Positions 9,321 to 23,524 of a stretch of 64,000 nucleotides of DNA are shown here, piece by piece (position 1 is the first letter of the stretch; every line of letters starts with the position of its first letter). Where the stretch lies: positions 31,771,501 through 31,835,500 of the forward strand of contig NC_079878.1 of assembly GCF_029227915.1 (NCBI RefSeq). The letters are read 5' to 3'. The DNA comes from Hydractinia symbiolongicarpus (Eukaryota; Cnidaria; Hydrozoa; Anthoathecata; Hydractiniidae). Both the position numbers and the translations under genes were made by a program. The notes under the pieces were generated by a model, which saw only the letters and a list, made by a program, of their open reading frames with translations, had not been told where the DNA came from and made no database searches.

Positions 9321-11553
9321 CCCGTATAGTCAAAAGTATACAAAGAAAGTACCCAGGGAGTAAACTCATTTCCCAAACGATTTTTTAAATTATTATTTCA
9401 CAACATAAACGCATGAGACTTGTAGTTTTTAAAAATGTTTTCATTTTTGATGAGACGCTGAATAAAAGAAGGTTAATCGCCGGCAAACGAAAACCCGCGA
9501 TTTCCCGTAAATCCTGGACTCGGCCCGTATAGTCAAAAGTATACAAAGAAAGTACCCAGGGAGTAAACTCATTTCCCGAACGAATTTTTAAATTATTTTT
9601 TCACCACTAAAACGTATGAGACTTGTAGTTTTTAAAAATGTTTTCATTTTTGATGAGACGCTGAATAAAAGAAGTTTAATCGCCGGCAAACAAAAACCTG
9701 CGATTTCCCGTAAATCCCGGACTCGGCCCGTATAGTCAATAGTATACAAAGAAAGTACCCAGGGTGTAAACTCATTTCTCGAACGATTTTTTAAATTATT
9801 TTTTCACCACTAAAACGCATGAGACTTGTAGTTTTCAAAAATGTTTTCATTTTTGATGAGAGGCTGAATAAAAGAAGTTTAATCGCCGGCAAACAAAAAC
9901 CCGCGATTTTCCGTAAATCCCGGGCTTGGCCCGTATAGTCAAAATATACAAAGAAAGTACCCAGGGAGTAAACTCATTTCCCGAACGATTTTTTAAATTA
10001 CTTTTTCACCACTAAAACGTATGAGACTTGTAGTTTTTAAAAATGTTTTCATTTTTGATGAGACGCTGAATAAAAGAAGTTTAATCGCCGGCAAACGAAA
10101 ACCTGCGATTTCCCGCAAATCCTGGACTCGGCCCGTATAGTCAAAAGTATACAAAGAAAGTACCCAGGGAGTAAACTCATTTCCCAAACGATTTTTTAAA
10201 TTATTATTTCACCACATAAACGCATGAGACTTGTATTTTTTAAAAATGTTTTCATTTTTGATGAGACGCTGAATAAAAGAAGTTTAATCGCCGGCAAACG
10301 AAAATCCGCGATTTCCCGTAAATCCCGGACTCGGCCCGTATAGTTAAAAGTATACAAGGAAAGTACCCAGTGAGTAAACTCATTTCTCGAACGAATTTTT
10401 AAATTATTTTTTCACCACTAAAACGTATGAGACTTGTAGTTTTCAGAAATGTTTTCATTTTTGATGAGACGCCTAATGAAAGTGGTTTAATCGCCGGCAA
10501 ACGAAAACCCGCGATTTCCCGTAAATCCCGGGCTTGGCCCGTATAGTCAAATGTATACAAAGAAAGTACCCTTTGAGAAAACTCATTTCCAAAAACGATT
10601 TTTTCAATTAACTTTTTACCACTAAAACGCTTGAGACTTGTAGTTTTCAAAAATGTTTTCATTTTTGATGAGACGCTAAATAAAAGAAGTTTAATCGCCG
10701 GCAAACAAAAACCCGCGACTTCCCGTAAATCCCGGACTCGGCCCGTATAGTCAAAAGTATACAAAGAAAGTACCCAGGGAGTAAACTCATTTCCCGAACG
10801 ATTTTTAAAATTATTTTTTCACCACTAAAACGCATGAGACTTGTAGTTTTCAAAAATGTTTTCATTTTTGATGAGACGCTTAATGAAAGAGGTTTAATCG
10901 CCGGAAAACGAAAACCCGCGATTTCCCGTAAATCCCGGGCTTGGCCCGTATAGTCGAATGTATACAAAGAAAGTACCCTGTGAGTAAACTTATTTCCAAT
11001 ACGATTTTTTTTAATTATTTTTTCACCACTAAAACGCATGAGACTTGTAGTTTTCAAAAATGTTTTCATTTTTGATGAGACGCTGAATAAAAGAAGTTTA
11101 ATCGCCTGCAAACAAAAACCCGCGATTTCCCGTTAATCCCGGCTTGGCCCGTATAGTCAAAAGTATACAAAGAAAGTACCCAGGGTGTAAACTCATTTCC
11201 CGAACGATTTTTTAAATTATTATTTCACCACTAAAGCCCATGAGACTTGTAGTATTTAAAAATACTTTCATTTTTGATGAGACGCTGAATAAAAGAAGTT
11301 TTATCGCCGGCAAACGAAAACCTGCGATTTCCCGTAAATCCCGTACTCGGCCCGTATAGTCAAAAGTATACAAAGAAAGTACCCAGGGAGTAAACTCATT
11401 TCCCGAACGATTTTTTAAATTATTTTTTCACCAATAAAACGCATGAGACTTGTAGTTTTCAAAAATGTTTTCATTTTTGATGAAACGCTGAATAAAAGAA
11501 GTTTAATCGCCGGCAAACGAAAACCCGCGATTTCCCGTAAATTCCGGACTCGG
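9321..11553. repeat. Mixed satellite segment next to the retrotransposon
   Basis: Eleven monomers. The first three resemble m7, m8 and m9 of HOR-A (cacaacataaac, acgtatgag, gtcaatagt). From about 9930 to 11.2 kb the order matches the start of HOR-D unit 1 near 35.3 kb at an offset of about 25,364 bp, including ttcaattaac in a monomer with an extra A (ccaaaaacg). One variant monomer with gtatttaaaaatac lies near 11252. Confidence 0.8.
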
Positions 11554-12162
11554 CCGGTATAGTTAAAAGTATACAAGGAAAGTACCCAGGAAGTAAACTC
11601 ATTTCCCGAACGATTTTTTAAATTTTTTTCTCACCACTAAAACGCATGAGACTTGTAGTTTTCAAAAATGTTTTCATTTTTGATGAGACGCTGAATAAAA
11701 GAAGTTTAATCGCCGGCAAACGAAAACCTGCGATTTCCCGTAAATCCCGTACTCGGCCGGTATAGTTAAAAGTATACAAGGAAAGTACCCAGGAAGTAAA
11801 CTCATTTCCCGAACGATTTTTTAAATTTTTTTTTCACCACTAAAACGCATGAGACTTGTAGTTTTCAAAAATGTTTTCATTTTTGATGAGACGCTGAATA
11901 AAAGAAGTTTTATCGCCGGCAAACGAAAACCTGCGATTTCCCGTAAATCCCGTACTCGGCCCGTATAGTCAAAAGTATACAAAGAAAGTAACCAGGGAGT
12001 AAACTCATTTCCCAAACGATTTTTTAAATTATTATTTCACCACTAAAGCCCATGAGACTTGTAGTTTTTAAAAATGTTTTCATTTTTGATGAGACGCTGA
12101 ATAAAAGAAGTTTAATCGCCGGCAAACGAAAACCCGCAATTTCCCGTAAATCCCGGTCTCGG
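11554..12162. repeat. 609-bp trimer (family C), first copy
   Basis: Three subtypes in order: T1 with ccggtatagttaaaag and tttttttctcacc; T2 with ttttttttcacc and gttttatcgcc; T3 with gtaaccaggg and gcccatgag. Starts are at 11554, 11757 and 11960. The same trimer recurs downstream in four more blocks. Confidence 0.9.
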
Positions 12163-15100
12163 CCCGTATAGTCAAAAGTATACAAGGAAAGTACCCAGTG
12201 AGTAAACTCATTTCCCTAACGAATTTTTAAATTATTTTTTCACCACTAAAACGCATGAGACTTGTAGTTTTCAAAAATGTTTTCATTTTTGATGAGACGC
12301 TGAATAAAAGAAGTTTAATCGCCGGCAAACGAAAACCTGCGATTTCCCGTAAATCCCGGACTCGGCCCGTATAGTCAAAAGTATACAAAGAGAGTACCCA
12401 GGGTGTAAACTCATTTCCCGAACGATTTTTTAAATTATTTTTTCACCACTAAAACGCATGAGACTTGTAGTTTTCAAAAATGTTTTCATTTTTGATGAGA
12501 CGCTGAATAAAAGAAGTTTAATCGCCGGAAAACGAAAACCTGCGATTTCCCGTAAATCCCGGACTCAACCCGTATAGTCAAAAGTATACAAAGAGAGTAC
12601 CCAGGGTGTAAACTCATTTCCCGAACGATTTTTTAAATTATTTTTTCACCACTAAAACGCATGAGACTTGTAGTTTTCAAAAATGTTTTCTTTTTTGATG
12701 AGACGCTTAATGAAAGAGGTTTAATCGCCGGAAAACGAAAACCCGCGATTTCCCGTAAAGCCCGGGCTTGGCCCGTATAGTCGAATGTATATAAAGAAAG
12801 TACCCTGTGAGTAAACTCATTTTCAGAACGATTTTTTAAATTATTTTTTAACCACTAAAACGCATAAGACTTGTAGTTTTTAAAAATGTTTTCATTTTTG
12901 ATGAGACGCTGAATAAAAGAAGTTTAATCGCCGTCAAACGAAAACCTGCGATTTCCCGTAAATCCCGGACTCGGCCCGTATAGTCAAAAGTATACAAAGA
13001 GAGTACCCAGGGTGTAAACTCATTTCCCGAACGATTTTTTAAATTATTTTTTCACCACTAAAACGCATGAGACTTGTAGTTTTCAAAAATGTTTTCATTT
13101 TTGATGAGACGCTTAATGAAAGAGGTTTAATCGCCGGAAAACGAAAACCCGCGATTTCCCGTAAATCCCGGGCTTGGCCCGTATAGTCGAATGTATACAA
13201 AGAAAGTACCCTGTGAGTAAACTCATTTCCAGAACGATTTTTTAAATTATTTTTTAACCACTAAAACGCATAAGACTTGTAGTTTTTAAAAATGTTTTCA
13301 TTTTTGATGAGACGCTGAATAAAAGAAGTTTAATCGCCGGCAAACGAAAACCCGCGATTTCCCGTAAATCCCGGCTTGGCCCGTATAGTCAAAAGTATAC
13401 AAAGAAAGTACCCAGGGAGTAAACTCATTTCCCGAACGATTTTTTAAATTATTTTTTCACCAATAAAACGCATGAGACTTGTAGTTTTCAAAAATGTTTT
13501 CATTTTTGATGAGAGGCTGAATAAAAGAAGTTTAATCGCCGGCAAACAAAAACCCGCGATTTCCCGTAAATCCCGGGCTTGGCCCGTATAGTCAAAAGTA
13601 TACAAAGGAAGTACCCAGGGAGTAAACTCATTTCCCGAACGTTTTTTTAAATTACTTTTTCACCACTAAAACGCATGAGACTTGTAGTTTTTAAAAATGT
13701 TTTCATTTTTGATGAGACGCTGAATAAAAGAAGTTTAATCGCCGGGAAACGAAAACCTGCGATTTCCCGTAAATCCTGGACTCGGCCCGTATAGTCAAAA
13801 GTATACAAAGAAAGTACCCAGGGAGTAAACTCATTTCCCAAACGATTTTTTAAATTATTATTTCACAACATAAACGCATGAGACTTGTAGTTTTTAAAAA
13901 TGTTTTCATATTTGATGAGACGCTGAATAAAAGAAGGTTAATCGCCGGCAAACGAAAACCCGCGATTTCCCGTAAATCCCGGACTCGGCCCGTATAGTTA
14001 AAAGTATACAAGGAAAGTACCCAGTGAGTAAACTCATTTCCCGAACGAATTTTTAAATTATTTTTTCACCACTAAAACGTATGAGACTTGTAGTTTTTAA
14101 AAATGTTTTCATTTTTGATGAGACGCTGAATAAAAGAAGTTTAATCGCCGGCAAACAAAAACCTGCGATTTCCCGTAAATCCCGGACTCGGCCCGTATAG
14201 TAAATAGTATACAAAGAAAGTACCCAGGGTGTAAACTCATTTCTCGAACGATTTTTTAAATTATTTTTTCACCACTAAAACGCATGAGACTTGTAGTTTT
14301 CAAAAATGTTTTCATTTTTGATGAGACGCTGAATAAAAGAAGTTTAATCGCCGGCAAACGAAAACCTGCGATTTCCCGTAAATCCCGTACTCGGCCCGTA
14401 TAGTCAAAAGTATACAAAAAAGTACCCAGGGAGTAAACTCATTTCCAAAACGATTTTTTAAATTATTATTTCACCACTAAAGCCCATGAGACTTGTAGTT
14501 TTTAAAAATGTTTTCATTTTTGATGAGACGCTGAATAAAAGAAGTTTAATGGCCGGCAAACGAAAACCCGCAATTTCCCGTAAATCCCGGTCTCGGCCCG
14601 TATAGTCAAAAGTATACAAGGAAAGTACCCAGTGAGTAAACTCATTTCCCTAACGAATTTTTAAATTATTTTTTCACCACTAAAGCCCATGAGACTTGTA
14701 GTTTTTAAAAATGTTTTCATTTTTGATAAGACGCTGAATAAAAGAAGTTTAATCGCCGGCAAACGAAAACCCGCGATTTCCCGTAAATCCCGGACTCGGC
14801 CCGTATAGTCAAAAGTATACAAGGAAAGTACCCAGTGAGTAAACTCATTTCCCGAACGAATTTTTAAATTATTTTTTCACCACTAAAACGCATGAGACTT
14901 GTAGATTTCAGAAATGTTTTCATTTTTGATGAGACCCTTAATGAAAGTGGTTTAATCGCCGGCAAACGAAAACCCGCGATTTCCCGTAAATCCCGGGCTT
15001 GGCCCGTATAGTCAAATGTATACAAAGAAAGTACCCTTTGAGAAAACTCATTTCCAAAACGATTTTTTCAATTAACTTTTCACCACTAAAACGCTTGAGA

Positions 15101-16828
15101 CTTGTAGTTTTCAAAAATGTTTTCATTTTTGATGAGACGCTAAATAAAAGAAGTTTAATCGCCGGCAAACAAAAACCCGCGACTTCCCGTAAATCCCGGA
15201 CTCGGCCCGTATAGTCAAAAGTATACAAAGAAAGTACCCAGGGAGTAAACTCATTTCCCGAACGATTTTTTAAATTATTTTTTCACCACTAAAACGCATG
15301 AGACTTGTAGTTTTCAAAAATGTTTTCATTTTTGATGAGACGCGGAATAAAAGAAGTTTAATCGCCGGAAAACGAAAACCTGCGATTTCCCGTAAATCCC
15401 GGACTCGGCCCGTATAGTCAAAAGTATACAAAGAGAGTACCCAGGGTGTAAACTCATTTCCCGTACGATTTTTTAAATTATTTTTTCACCACTAAAACGC
15501 ATGAGAGTTGTAGTTTTCAAAAATGTTTTCATTTTTGATGAGACGCTTAATGAAAGAGGTTTAATCGCCGGAAAACGAAAACCCGCGATTTCCCGTAAAT
15601 CCCGGGCTTGGCCCGTATAGTCGAATGTATACAAAGAAAGTACCCTGTGAGTAAACTCATTTCCAGAACGATTTTTTAAATTATTTTTTAACCACTTAAA
15701 CGCATAAGACTTGTAGTTTTGAAAAATGTTTTCATTTTTGATGAGACGCTGAATAAAACAAGTTTAATCGCCGGCAAACGAAAACCTGCGATTTCCCGTA
15801 AATCCCGGACTCGGCCCGTATAGTCAAAAGTATACAAAGAGAGTACCCAGGGTGTAAACTCATTTCCCGAACGATTTTTTAAATTATTTTTTCACCACTA
15901 AAACGCATGAGACTTGTAGTTTTCAAAAATGTTTTCTTTTTTGATGAGACGCTTAATGAAAGAGGTTTAATCGCCGGAAAACGAAAACCCGCGATTTCCC
16001 GTAAATCCCGGGCTTGGCCCGTATAGTCGAATGTATATAAAGAAAGTACCCTGTGAGTAAACTCATTTCCAGAACGATTTTTTAAATTATTTTTTAACCA
16101 CTAAAACGCATAAGACTTGTAGTTTTTAAAAATGTTTTCATTTTTGATGAGACGCTGAATAAAAGAAGTTTAATCGCCGTCAAACGAAAACCTGCGATTT
16201 CCCGTAAATCCCGGACTCGGCCCGTATAGTCAAAAGTATACAAAGAGAGTACCCAGGGTGTAAACTCATTTCCCGAACGATTTTTTAAATTATTTTTTCA
16301 CCACTAAAACGCATGAGACTTGTAGTTTTCAAAAATGTTTTCATTTTTGATGAGACGCTTAATGAAAGAGGTTTAATCGCCGGAAAACGAAAACCCGCGA
16401 TTTCCCGTAAATCCCGGGCTTGGCCCGTATAGTCGAATGTATACAAAGAAAGTACCCTGTGAGTAAACTCATTTCCAGAACGATTTTTTAAATTATTTTT
16501 TAACCACTAAAACGCATAAGACTTGTAGTTTTTAAAAATGTTTTCATTTTTGATGAGACGCTGAATAAAAGAAGTTTAATCGCCGGCAAACGAAAACCCG
16601 CGATTTCCCGTAAATCCCGGCTTGGCCCGTATAGTCAAAAGTATACAAAGAAAGTACCCAGGGAGTAAACTCATTTCCCGAACGATTTTTTAAATTATTT
16701 TTTCACCAATAAAACGCATGAGACTTGTAGTTTTCAAAAATGTTTTCATTTTTGATGAGAGGCTGAATAAAAGAAGTTTAATCGCCGGCAAACAAAAACC
16801 CGCGATTTCCCGTAAATCCCGGGCTTGG
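12163..16828. repeat. HOR-C long unit, copy 1
   Basis: A run of monomers rich in tcgaatgtatac / aaccactaaaacg and gagagtaccc / gggtgtaaac subtypes, with an embedded HOR-A-like stretch (m6-m11, m2-m4) between about 13.58 and 15.4 kb. It matches copy 2 at an offset of 6290 bp up to about 13.5 kb and 6087 bp after that, a difference of one monomer. The private variant cgtaaagcccggg near 12756 recurs near 19046. Confidence 0.88.
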
Positions 16829-18452
16829 CCCGTATAGTCAAAAGTATACAAGGAAAGTACCCAGGAAGTAAACTCATTTCCCGAACGATTTTTTAAATTT
16901 TTTTTTCACCACTAAAACGCATGAGACTTGTAGTTTTCAAAAATGTTTTCATTTTTGATGAGACGCTGAATAAAAGAAGTTTTATCGCCGGCAAACGAAA
17001 ACCTGCGATTTCCCGTAAATCCCGTACTCGGCCCGTATAGTCAAAAGTATACAAAGAAAGTAACCAGGGAGTAAACTCATTTCCCAAACGATTTTTTAAA
17101 TTATTATTTCACCACTAAAGCCCATGAGACTTGTAGTTTTTAAAAATGTTTTCATTTTTGATGAGACGCTGAATAAAAGAAGGTTAATCGCCGGCAAACG
17201 AAAACCCGCGATTTCCCGTAAATTCCGGACTCGGCCGGTATAGTTAAAAGTATACAAGGAAAGTACCCAGGAAGTAAACTCATTTCCCGAACGATTTTTT
17301 AAATTTTTTTCTCACCACTAAAACGCATGAGACTTGTAGTTTTCAAAAATGTTTTCATTTTTGATGAGACGCTGAATAAAAGAAGTTTAATCGCCGGCAA
17401 ACGAAAACCTGCGATTTCCCGTAAATCCCGTACTCGGCCGGTATAGTTAAAAGTATACAAGGAAAGTACCCAGGAAGTAAACTCATTTCCCGAACGATTT
17501 TTTAAATTTTTTTTTCACCACTAAAACGCATGAGACTTGTAGTTTTCAAAAATGTTTTCATTTTTGATGAGACGCTGAATAAAAGAAGTTTTATCGCCGG
17601 CAAACGAAAACCTGCGATTTCCCGTAAATCCCGTACTCGGCCCGTATAGTCAAAAGTATACAAAGAAAGTAACCAGGGAGTAAACTCATTTCCCAAACGA
17701 TTTTTTAAATTATTATTTCACCACTAAAGCCCATGAGACTTGTAGTTTTTAAAAATGTTTTCATTTTTGATGAGACGCTGAATAAAAGAAGGTTAATCGC
17801 CGGCAAACGAAAACCCGCGATTTCCCGTAAATTCCGGACTCGGCCGGTATAGTTAAAAGTATACAAGGAAAGTACCCAGGAAGTAAACTCATTTCCCGAA
17901 CGATTTTTTAAATTTTTTTCTCACCACTAAAACGCATGAGACTTGTAGTTTTCAAAAATGTTTTCATTTTTGATGAGACGCTGAATAAAAGAAATTTAAT
18001 CGCCGGCAAACGAAAACCTGCGATTTCCCGTAAATCCCGTACTCGGCCGGTATAGTTAAAAGTATACAAGGAAAGTACCCAGGAAGTAAACTCATTTCCC
18101 GAACGATTTTTTAAATTTTTTTTTCACCACTAAAACGCATGAGACTTGTAGTTTTCAAAAATGTATTCATTTTTGATGAGACGCTGAATAAAAGAAGTTT
18201 TATCGCCGGCAAACGAAAACCTGCGATTTCCCGTAAATCCCGTACTCGGCCCGTATAGTCAAAAGTATACAAAGAAAGTAACCAGGGAGTAAACTCATTT
18301 CCCAAACGATTTTTTAAATTATTATTTCACCACTAAAGCCCATGAGACTTGTAGTTTTTAAAAATGTTTTCATTTTTGATGAGACGCTGAATAAAAGAAG
18401 TTTAATCGCCGGCAAACGAAAACCCGCAATTTCCCGTAAATCCCGGTCTCGG
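16829..18452. repeat. 609-bp trimer block, 8 monomers
   Basis: Order T2 T3 T1 T2 T3 T1 T2 T3, starting at 16829 and ending exactly 8 x 203 bp later. The trimer is nearly identical across copies; visible single-base differences include atgtattc near 18163 and gaaatttaatc near 17993. This is the longest continuous run of the trimer in the window. Confidence 0.92.
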
Positions 18453-21400
18453 CCCGTATAGTCAAAAGTATACAAGGAAAGTACCCAGTGAGTAAACTCA
18501 TTTCCCTAACGAATTTTTAAATTATTTTTTCACCACTAAAACGCATGAGACTTGTAGTTTTCAAAAATGTTTTCATTTTTGATGAGACGCTGAATAAAAG
18601 AAGTTTAATCGCCGGCAAACGAAAACCTGCGATTTCCCGTAAATCCCGGACTCGGCCCGTATAGTCAAAAGTATACAAAGAGAGTACCCAGGGTGTAAAC
18701 TCATTTCCCGAACGATTTTTTAAATTATTTTTTCACCACTAAAACGCATGAGACTTGTAGTTTTCAAAAATGTTTTCATTTTTGATGAGACGCTGAATAA
18801 AAGAAGTTTAATCGCCGGAAAACGAAAACCTGCGATTTCCCGTAAATCCCGGACTCAACCCGTATAGTCAAAAGTATACAAAGAGAGTACCCAGGGTGTA
18901 AACTCATTTCCCGAACGATTTTTTAAATTATTTTTTCACCACTAAAACGCATGAGACTTGTAGTTTTCAAAAATGTTTTCTTTTTTGATGAGACGCTTAA
19001 TGAAAGAGGTTTAATCGCCGGAAAACGAAAACCCGCGATTTCCCGTAAAGCCCGGGCTTGGCCCGTATAGTCGAATGTATATAAAGAAAGTACCCTGTGA
19101 GTAAACTCATTTTCAGAACGATTTTTTAAATTATTTTTTAACCACTAAAACGCATAAGACTTGTAGTTTTTAAAAATGTTTTCATTTTTGATGAGACGCT
19201 GAATAAAAGAAGTTTAATCGCCGTCAAACGAAAACCTGCGATTTCCCGTAAATCCCGGACTCGGCCCGTATAGTCAAAAGTATACAAAGAGAGTACCCAG
19301 GGTGTAAACTCATTTCCCGAACGATTTTTTAAATTATTTTTTCACCACTAAAACGCATGAGACTTGTAGTTTTCAAAAATGTTTTCATTTTTGATGAGAC
19401 GCTTAATGAAAGAGGTTTAATCGCCGGAAAACGAAAACCCGCGATTTCCCGTAAATCCCGGGCTTGGCCCGTATAGTCGAATGTATACAAAGAAAGTACC
19501 CTGTGAGTAAACTCATTTCCAGAACGATTTTTTAAATTATTTTTTAACCACTAAAACGCATAAGACTTGTAGTTTTTAAAAATGTTTTCATTTTTGATGA
19601 GACGCTGAATAAAAGAAGTTTAATCGCCGGCAAACGAAAACCCGCGATTTCCCGTAAATCCCGGCTTGGCCCGTATAGTCAAAAGTATACAAAGAAAGTA
19701 CCCAGGGAGTAAACTCATTTCCCGAACGATTTTTTAAATTATTTTTTCACCAATAAAACGCATGAGACTTGTAGTTTTAAAAAATGTTTTCATTTTTGAT
19801 AAGACGCTGAATAAAAGAAGTTTAATCGCCGGGAAACGAAAACCTGCGATTTCCCGTAAATCCTGGACTCGGCCCGTATAGTCAAAAGTATACAAATAAA
19901 GTACCCAGGGAGTAAACTCATTTCCCAAACGATTTTTTAAATTATTATTTCACAACATAAACGCATGAGACTTGTAGTTTTTAAAAATGTTTTCATATTT
20001 GATGAGACGCTGAATAAAAGAAGGTTAATCGCCGGCAAACGAAAACCCGCGATTTCCCGTAAATCCCGGACTCGGCCCGTATAGTTAAAAGTATACAAGG
20101 AAAGTACCCAGTGAGTAAACTCATTTCCCGAACGAATTTTTAAATTATTTTTTCACCACTAAAACGTATGAGACTTGTAGTTTTTAAAAATGTTTTCATT
20201 TTTGATGAGACGCTGAATAAAAGAAGTTTAATCGCCGGCAAACAAAAACCTGCGATTTCCCGTAAATCCCGGACTCGGCCCGTATAGTAAATAGTATACA
20301 AAGAAAGTACCCAGGGTGTAAACTCATTTCTCGAACGATTTTTTAAATTATTTTTTCACCACTAAAACGCATGAGACTTGTAGTTTTCAAAAATGTTTTC
20401 ATTTTTGATGAGACGCTGAATAAAAGAAGTTTAATCGCCGGCAAACGAAAACCTGCGATTTCCCGTAAATCCCGTACTCGGCCCGTATAGTCAAAAGTAT
20501 ACAAAAAAGTACCCAGGGAGTAAACTCATTTCCAAAACGATTTTTTAAATTATTATTTCACCACTAAAGCCCATGAGACTTGTAGTTTTTAAAAATGTTT
20601 TCATTTTTGATGAGACGCTGAATAAAAGAAGTTTAATGGCCGGCAAACGAAAACCCGCAATTTCCCGTAAATCCCGGTCTCGGCCCGTATAGTCAAAAGT
20701 ATACAAGGAAAGTACCCAGTGAGTAAACTCATTTCCCTAACGAATTTTTAAATTATTTTTTCACCACTAAAGCCCATGAGACTTGTAGTTTTTAAAAATG
20801 TTTTCATTTTTGATAAGACGCTGAATAAAAGAAGTTTAATCGCCGGCAAACGAAAACCCGCGATTTCCCGTAAATCCCGGACTCGGCCCGTATAGTCAAA
20901 AGTATACAAGGAAAGTACCCAGTGAGTAAACTCATTTCCCGAACGAATTTTTAAATTATTTTTTCACCACTAAAACGCATGAGACTTGTAGATTTCAGAA
21001 ATGTTTTCATTTTTGATGAGACCCTTAATGAAAGTGGTTTAATCGCCGGCAAACGAAAACCCGCGATTTCCCGTAAATCCCGGGCTTGGCCCGTATAGTC
21101 AAATGTATACAAAGAAAGTACCCTTTGAGAAAACTCATTTCCAAAACGATTTTTTCAATTAACTTTTCACCACTAAAACGCTTGAGACTTGTAGTTTTCA
21201 AAAATGTTTTCATTTTTGATGAGACGCTAAATAAAAGAAGTTTAATCGCCGGCAAACAAAAACCCGCGACTTCCCGTAAATCCCGGACTCGGCCCGTATA
21301 GTCAAAAGTATACAAAGAAAGTACCCAGGGAGTAAACTCATTTCCCGAACGATTTTTTAAATTATTTTTTCACCACTAAAACGCATGAGACTTGTAGTTT

Positions 21401-23524
21401 TCAAAAATGTTTTCATTTTTGATGAGACGCGGAATAAAAGAAGTTTAATCGCCGGAAAACGAAAACCTGCGATTTCCCGTAAATCCCGGACTCGGCCCGT
21501 ATAGTCAAAAGTATACAAAGAGAGTACCCAGGGTGTAAACTCATTTCCCGTACGATTTTTTAAATTATTTTTTCACCACTAAAACGCATGAGACTTGTAG
21601 TTTTCAAAAATGTTTTCATTTTTGATGAGACGCTTAATGAAAGAGGTTTAATCGCCGGTAAACGAAAACCCGCGATTTCCCGTAAATCCCGGGCTTGGCC
21701 CGTATAGTCGAATGTATACAAAGAAAGTACCCTGTGAGTAAACTCATTTCCAGAACGATTTTTTAAATTATTTTTTAACCACTTAAACGCATAAGACTTG
21801 TAGTTTTGAAAAATGTTTTCATTTTTGATGAGACGCTGAATAAAAGAAGTTTAATCGCCGGCAAACGAAAACCTGCGATTTCCCGCAAATCCCGGACTCG
21901 GCCCGTATAGTCAAAAGTATACAAAGAGAGTACCCAGGGTGTAAACTCATTTCCCGAACGATTTTTTAAATTATTTTTTCACCACTAAAACGCATGAGAC
22001 TTGTAGTTTTCAAATATGTTTTCATTTTTGATGAGACGCTGAATAAAAGAAGTTTAATCGCCGGAAAACGAAAACCTGCGATTTCCCGTAAATCCCGGAC
22101 TCAACCCGTATAGTCAAAAGTATACAAAGAGAGTACCCAGGGTGTAAACTCATTTCCCGAACGATTTTTTAAATTATTTTTTCACCACTAAAACGCATGA
22201 GACTTGTAGTTTTCAAAAATGTTTTCTTTTTTGATGAGACGCTTAATGAAAGAGGTTTAATCGCCGGAAAACGAAAACCCGCGATTTCCCGTAAATCCCG
22301 GGCTTGGCCCGTATAGTCAAAAGTATACAAAGAGAGTACCCAGGGTGTAAACTCATTTCCCGAACGATTTTTTAAATTATTTTTTCACCACTAAAACGCA
22401 TGAGACTTGTAGTTTTCAAATATGTTTTCATTTTTGATGAGACGCTGAATAAAAGAAGTTTAATCGCCGGAAAACGAAAACCTGCGATTTCCCGTAAATC
22501 CCGGACTCAACCCGTATAGTCAAAAGTATACAAAGAGAGTACCCAGGGTGTAAACTCATTTCCCGAACGATTTTTTAAATTATTTTTTCACCACTAAAAC
22601 GCATGAGACTTGTAGTTTTCAAAAATGTTTTCTTTTTTGATGAGACGCTTAATGAAAGAGGTTTAATCGCCGGAAAACGAAAACCCGCGATTTCCCGTAA
22701 ATCCCGGGCTTGGCCCGTATAGTCGAATGTATATAAAGAAAGTACCCTGTGAGTAAACTCATTTCCAGAACGATTTTTTAAATTATTTTTTAACCACTAA
22801 AACGCATAAGACTTGTAGTTTTTAAAAATGTTTTCATTTTTGATGAGACGCTGAATAAAAGAAGTTTAATCGCCGTCAAACGAAAACCTGCGATTTCCCG
22901 TAAATCCCGGACTCGGCCCGTATAGTCAAAAGTATACAAAGAGAGTACCCAGGGTGTAAACTCATTTCCCGAACGATTTTTTAAATTATTTTTTCACCAC
23001 TAAAACGCATGAGACTTGTAGTTTTCAAAAATGTTTTCATTTTTGATGAGACGCTTAATGAAAGAGGTTTAATCGCCGGAAAACGAAAACCCGCGATTTC
23101 CCGTAAATCCCGGGCTTGGCCCGTATAGTCGAATGTATACAAAGAAAGTACCCTGTGAGTAAACTCATTTCCAGAACGATTTTTTAAATTATTTTTTAAC
23201 CACTAAAACGCATAAGACTTGTAGTTTTTAAAAATGTTTTCATTTTTGATGAGACGCTGAATAAAAGAAGTTTAATCGCCGGCAAACGAAAACCCGCGAT
23301 TTCCCGTAAATCCCGGCTTGGCCCGTATAGTCAAAAGTATACAAAGAAAGTACCCAGGGAGTAAACTCATTTCCCGAACGATTTTTTAAATTATTTTTTC
23401 ACCAATAAAACGCATGAGACTTGTAGTTTTCAAAAATGTTTTCATTTTTGATGAGAGGCTGAATAAAAGAAGTTTAATCGCCGGCAAACAAAAACCCGCG
23501 ATTTCCCGTAAATCCCGGGCTTGG
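18453..23524. repeat. HOR-C long unit, copy 2
   Basis: Copy of 12163-16828. Relative to copy 1 it has lost one monomer near 19.75 kb, where a caccaataaaacg start runs into a gataagacg / gccgggaaac end. It has gained three monomers near 22 kb, where the variant caaatatg appears twice about 406 bp apart. These are net changes in whole-monomer steps. Confidence 0.87.

Noticed and set aside
9470-9490. Pol III B-box-like ggttaatcgccgg in some monomers
   Set aside because: It has at least two mismatches to GGTTCRANNCC at key positions, and no matching A-box at the right distance was seen.
16893-17087. 64-codon minus-strand frames beginning MGNEFTPW, present dozens of times
   Set aside because: Each spans about one 203-bp monomer and exists because the AT-rich block supplies the stop at one end and a CAT triplet supplies the start. 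Differences between copies follow monomer subtype, not coding constraint.
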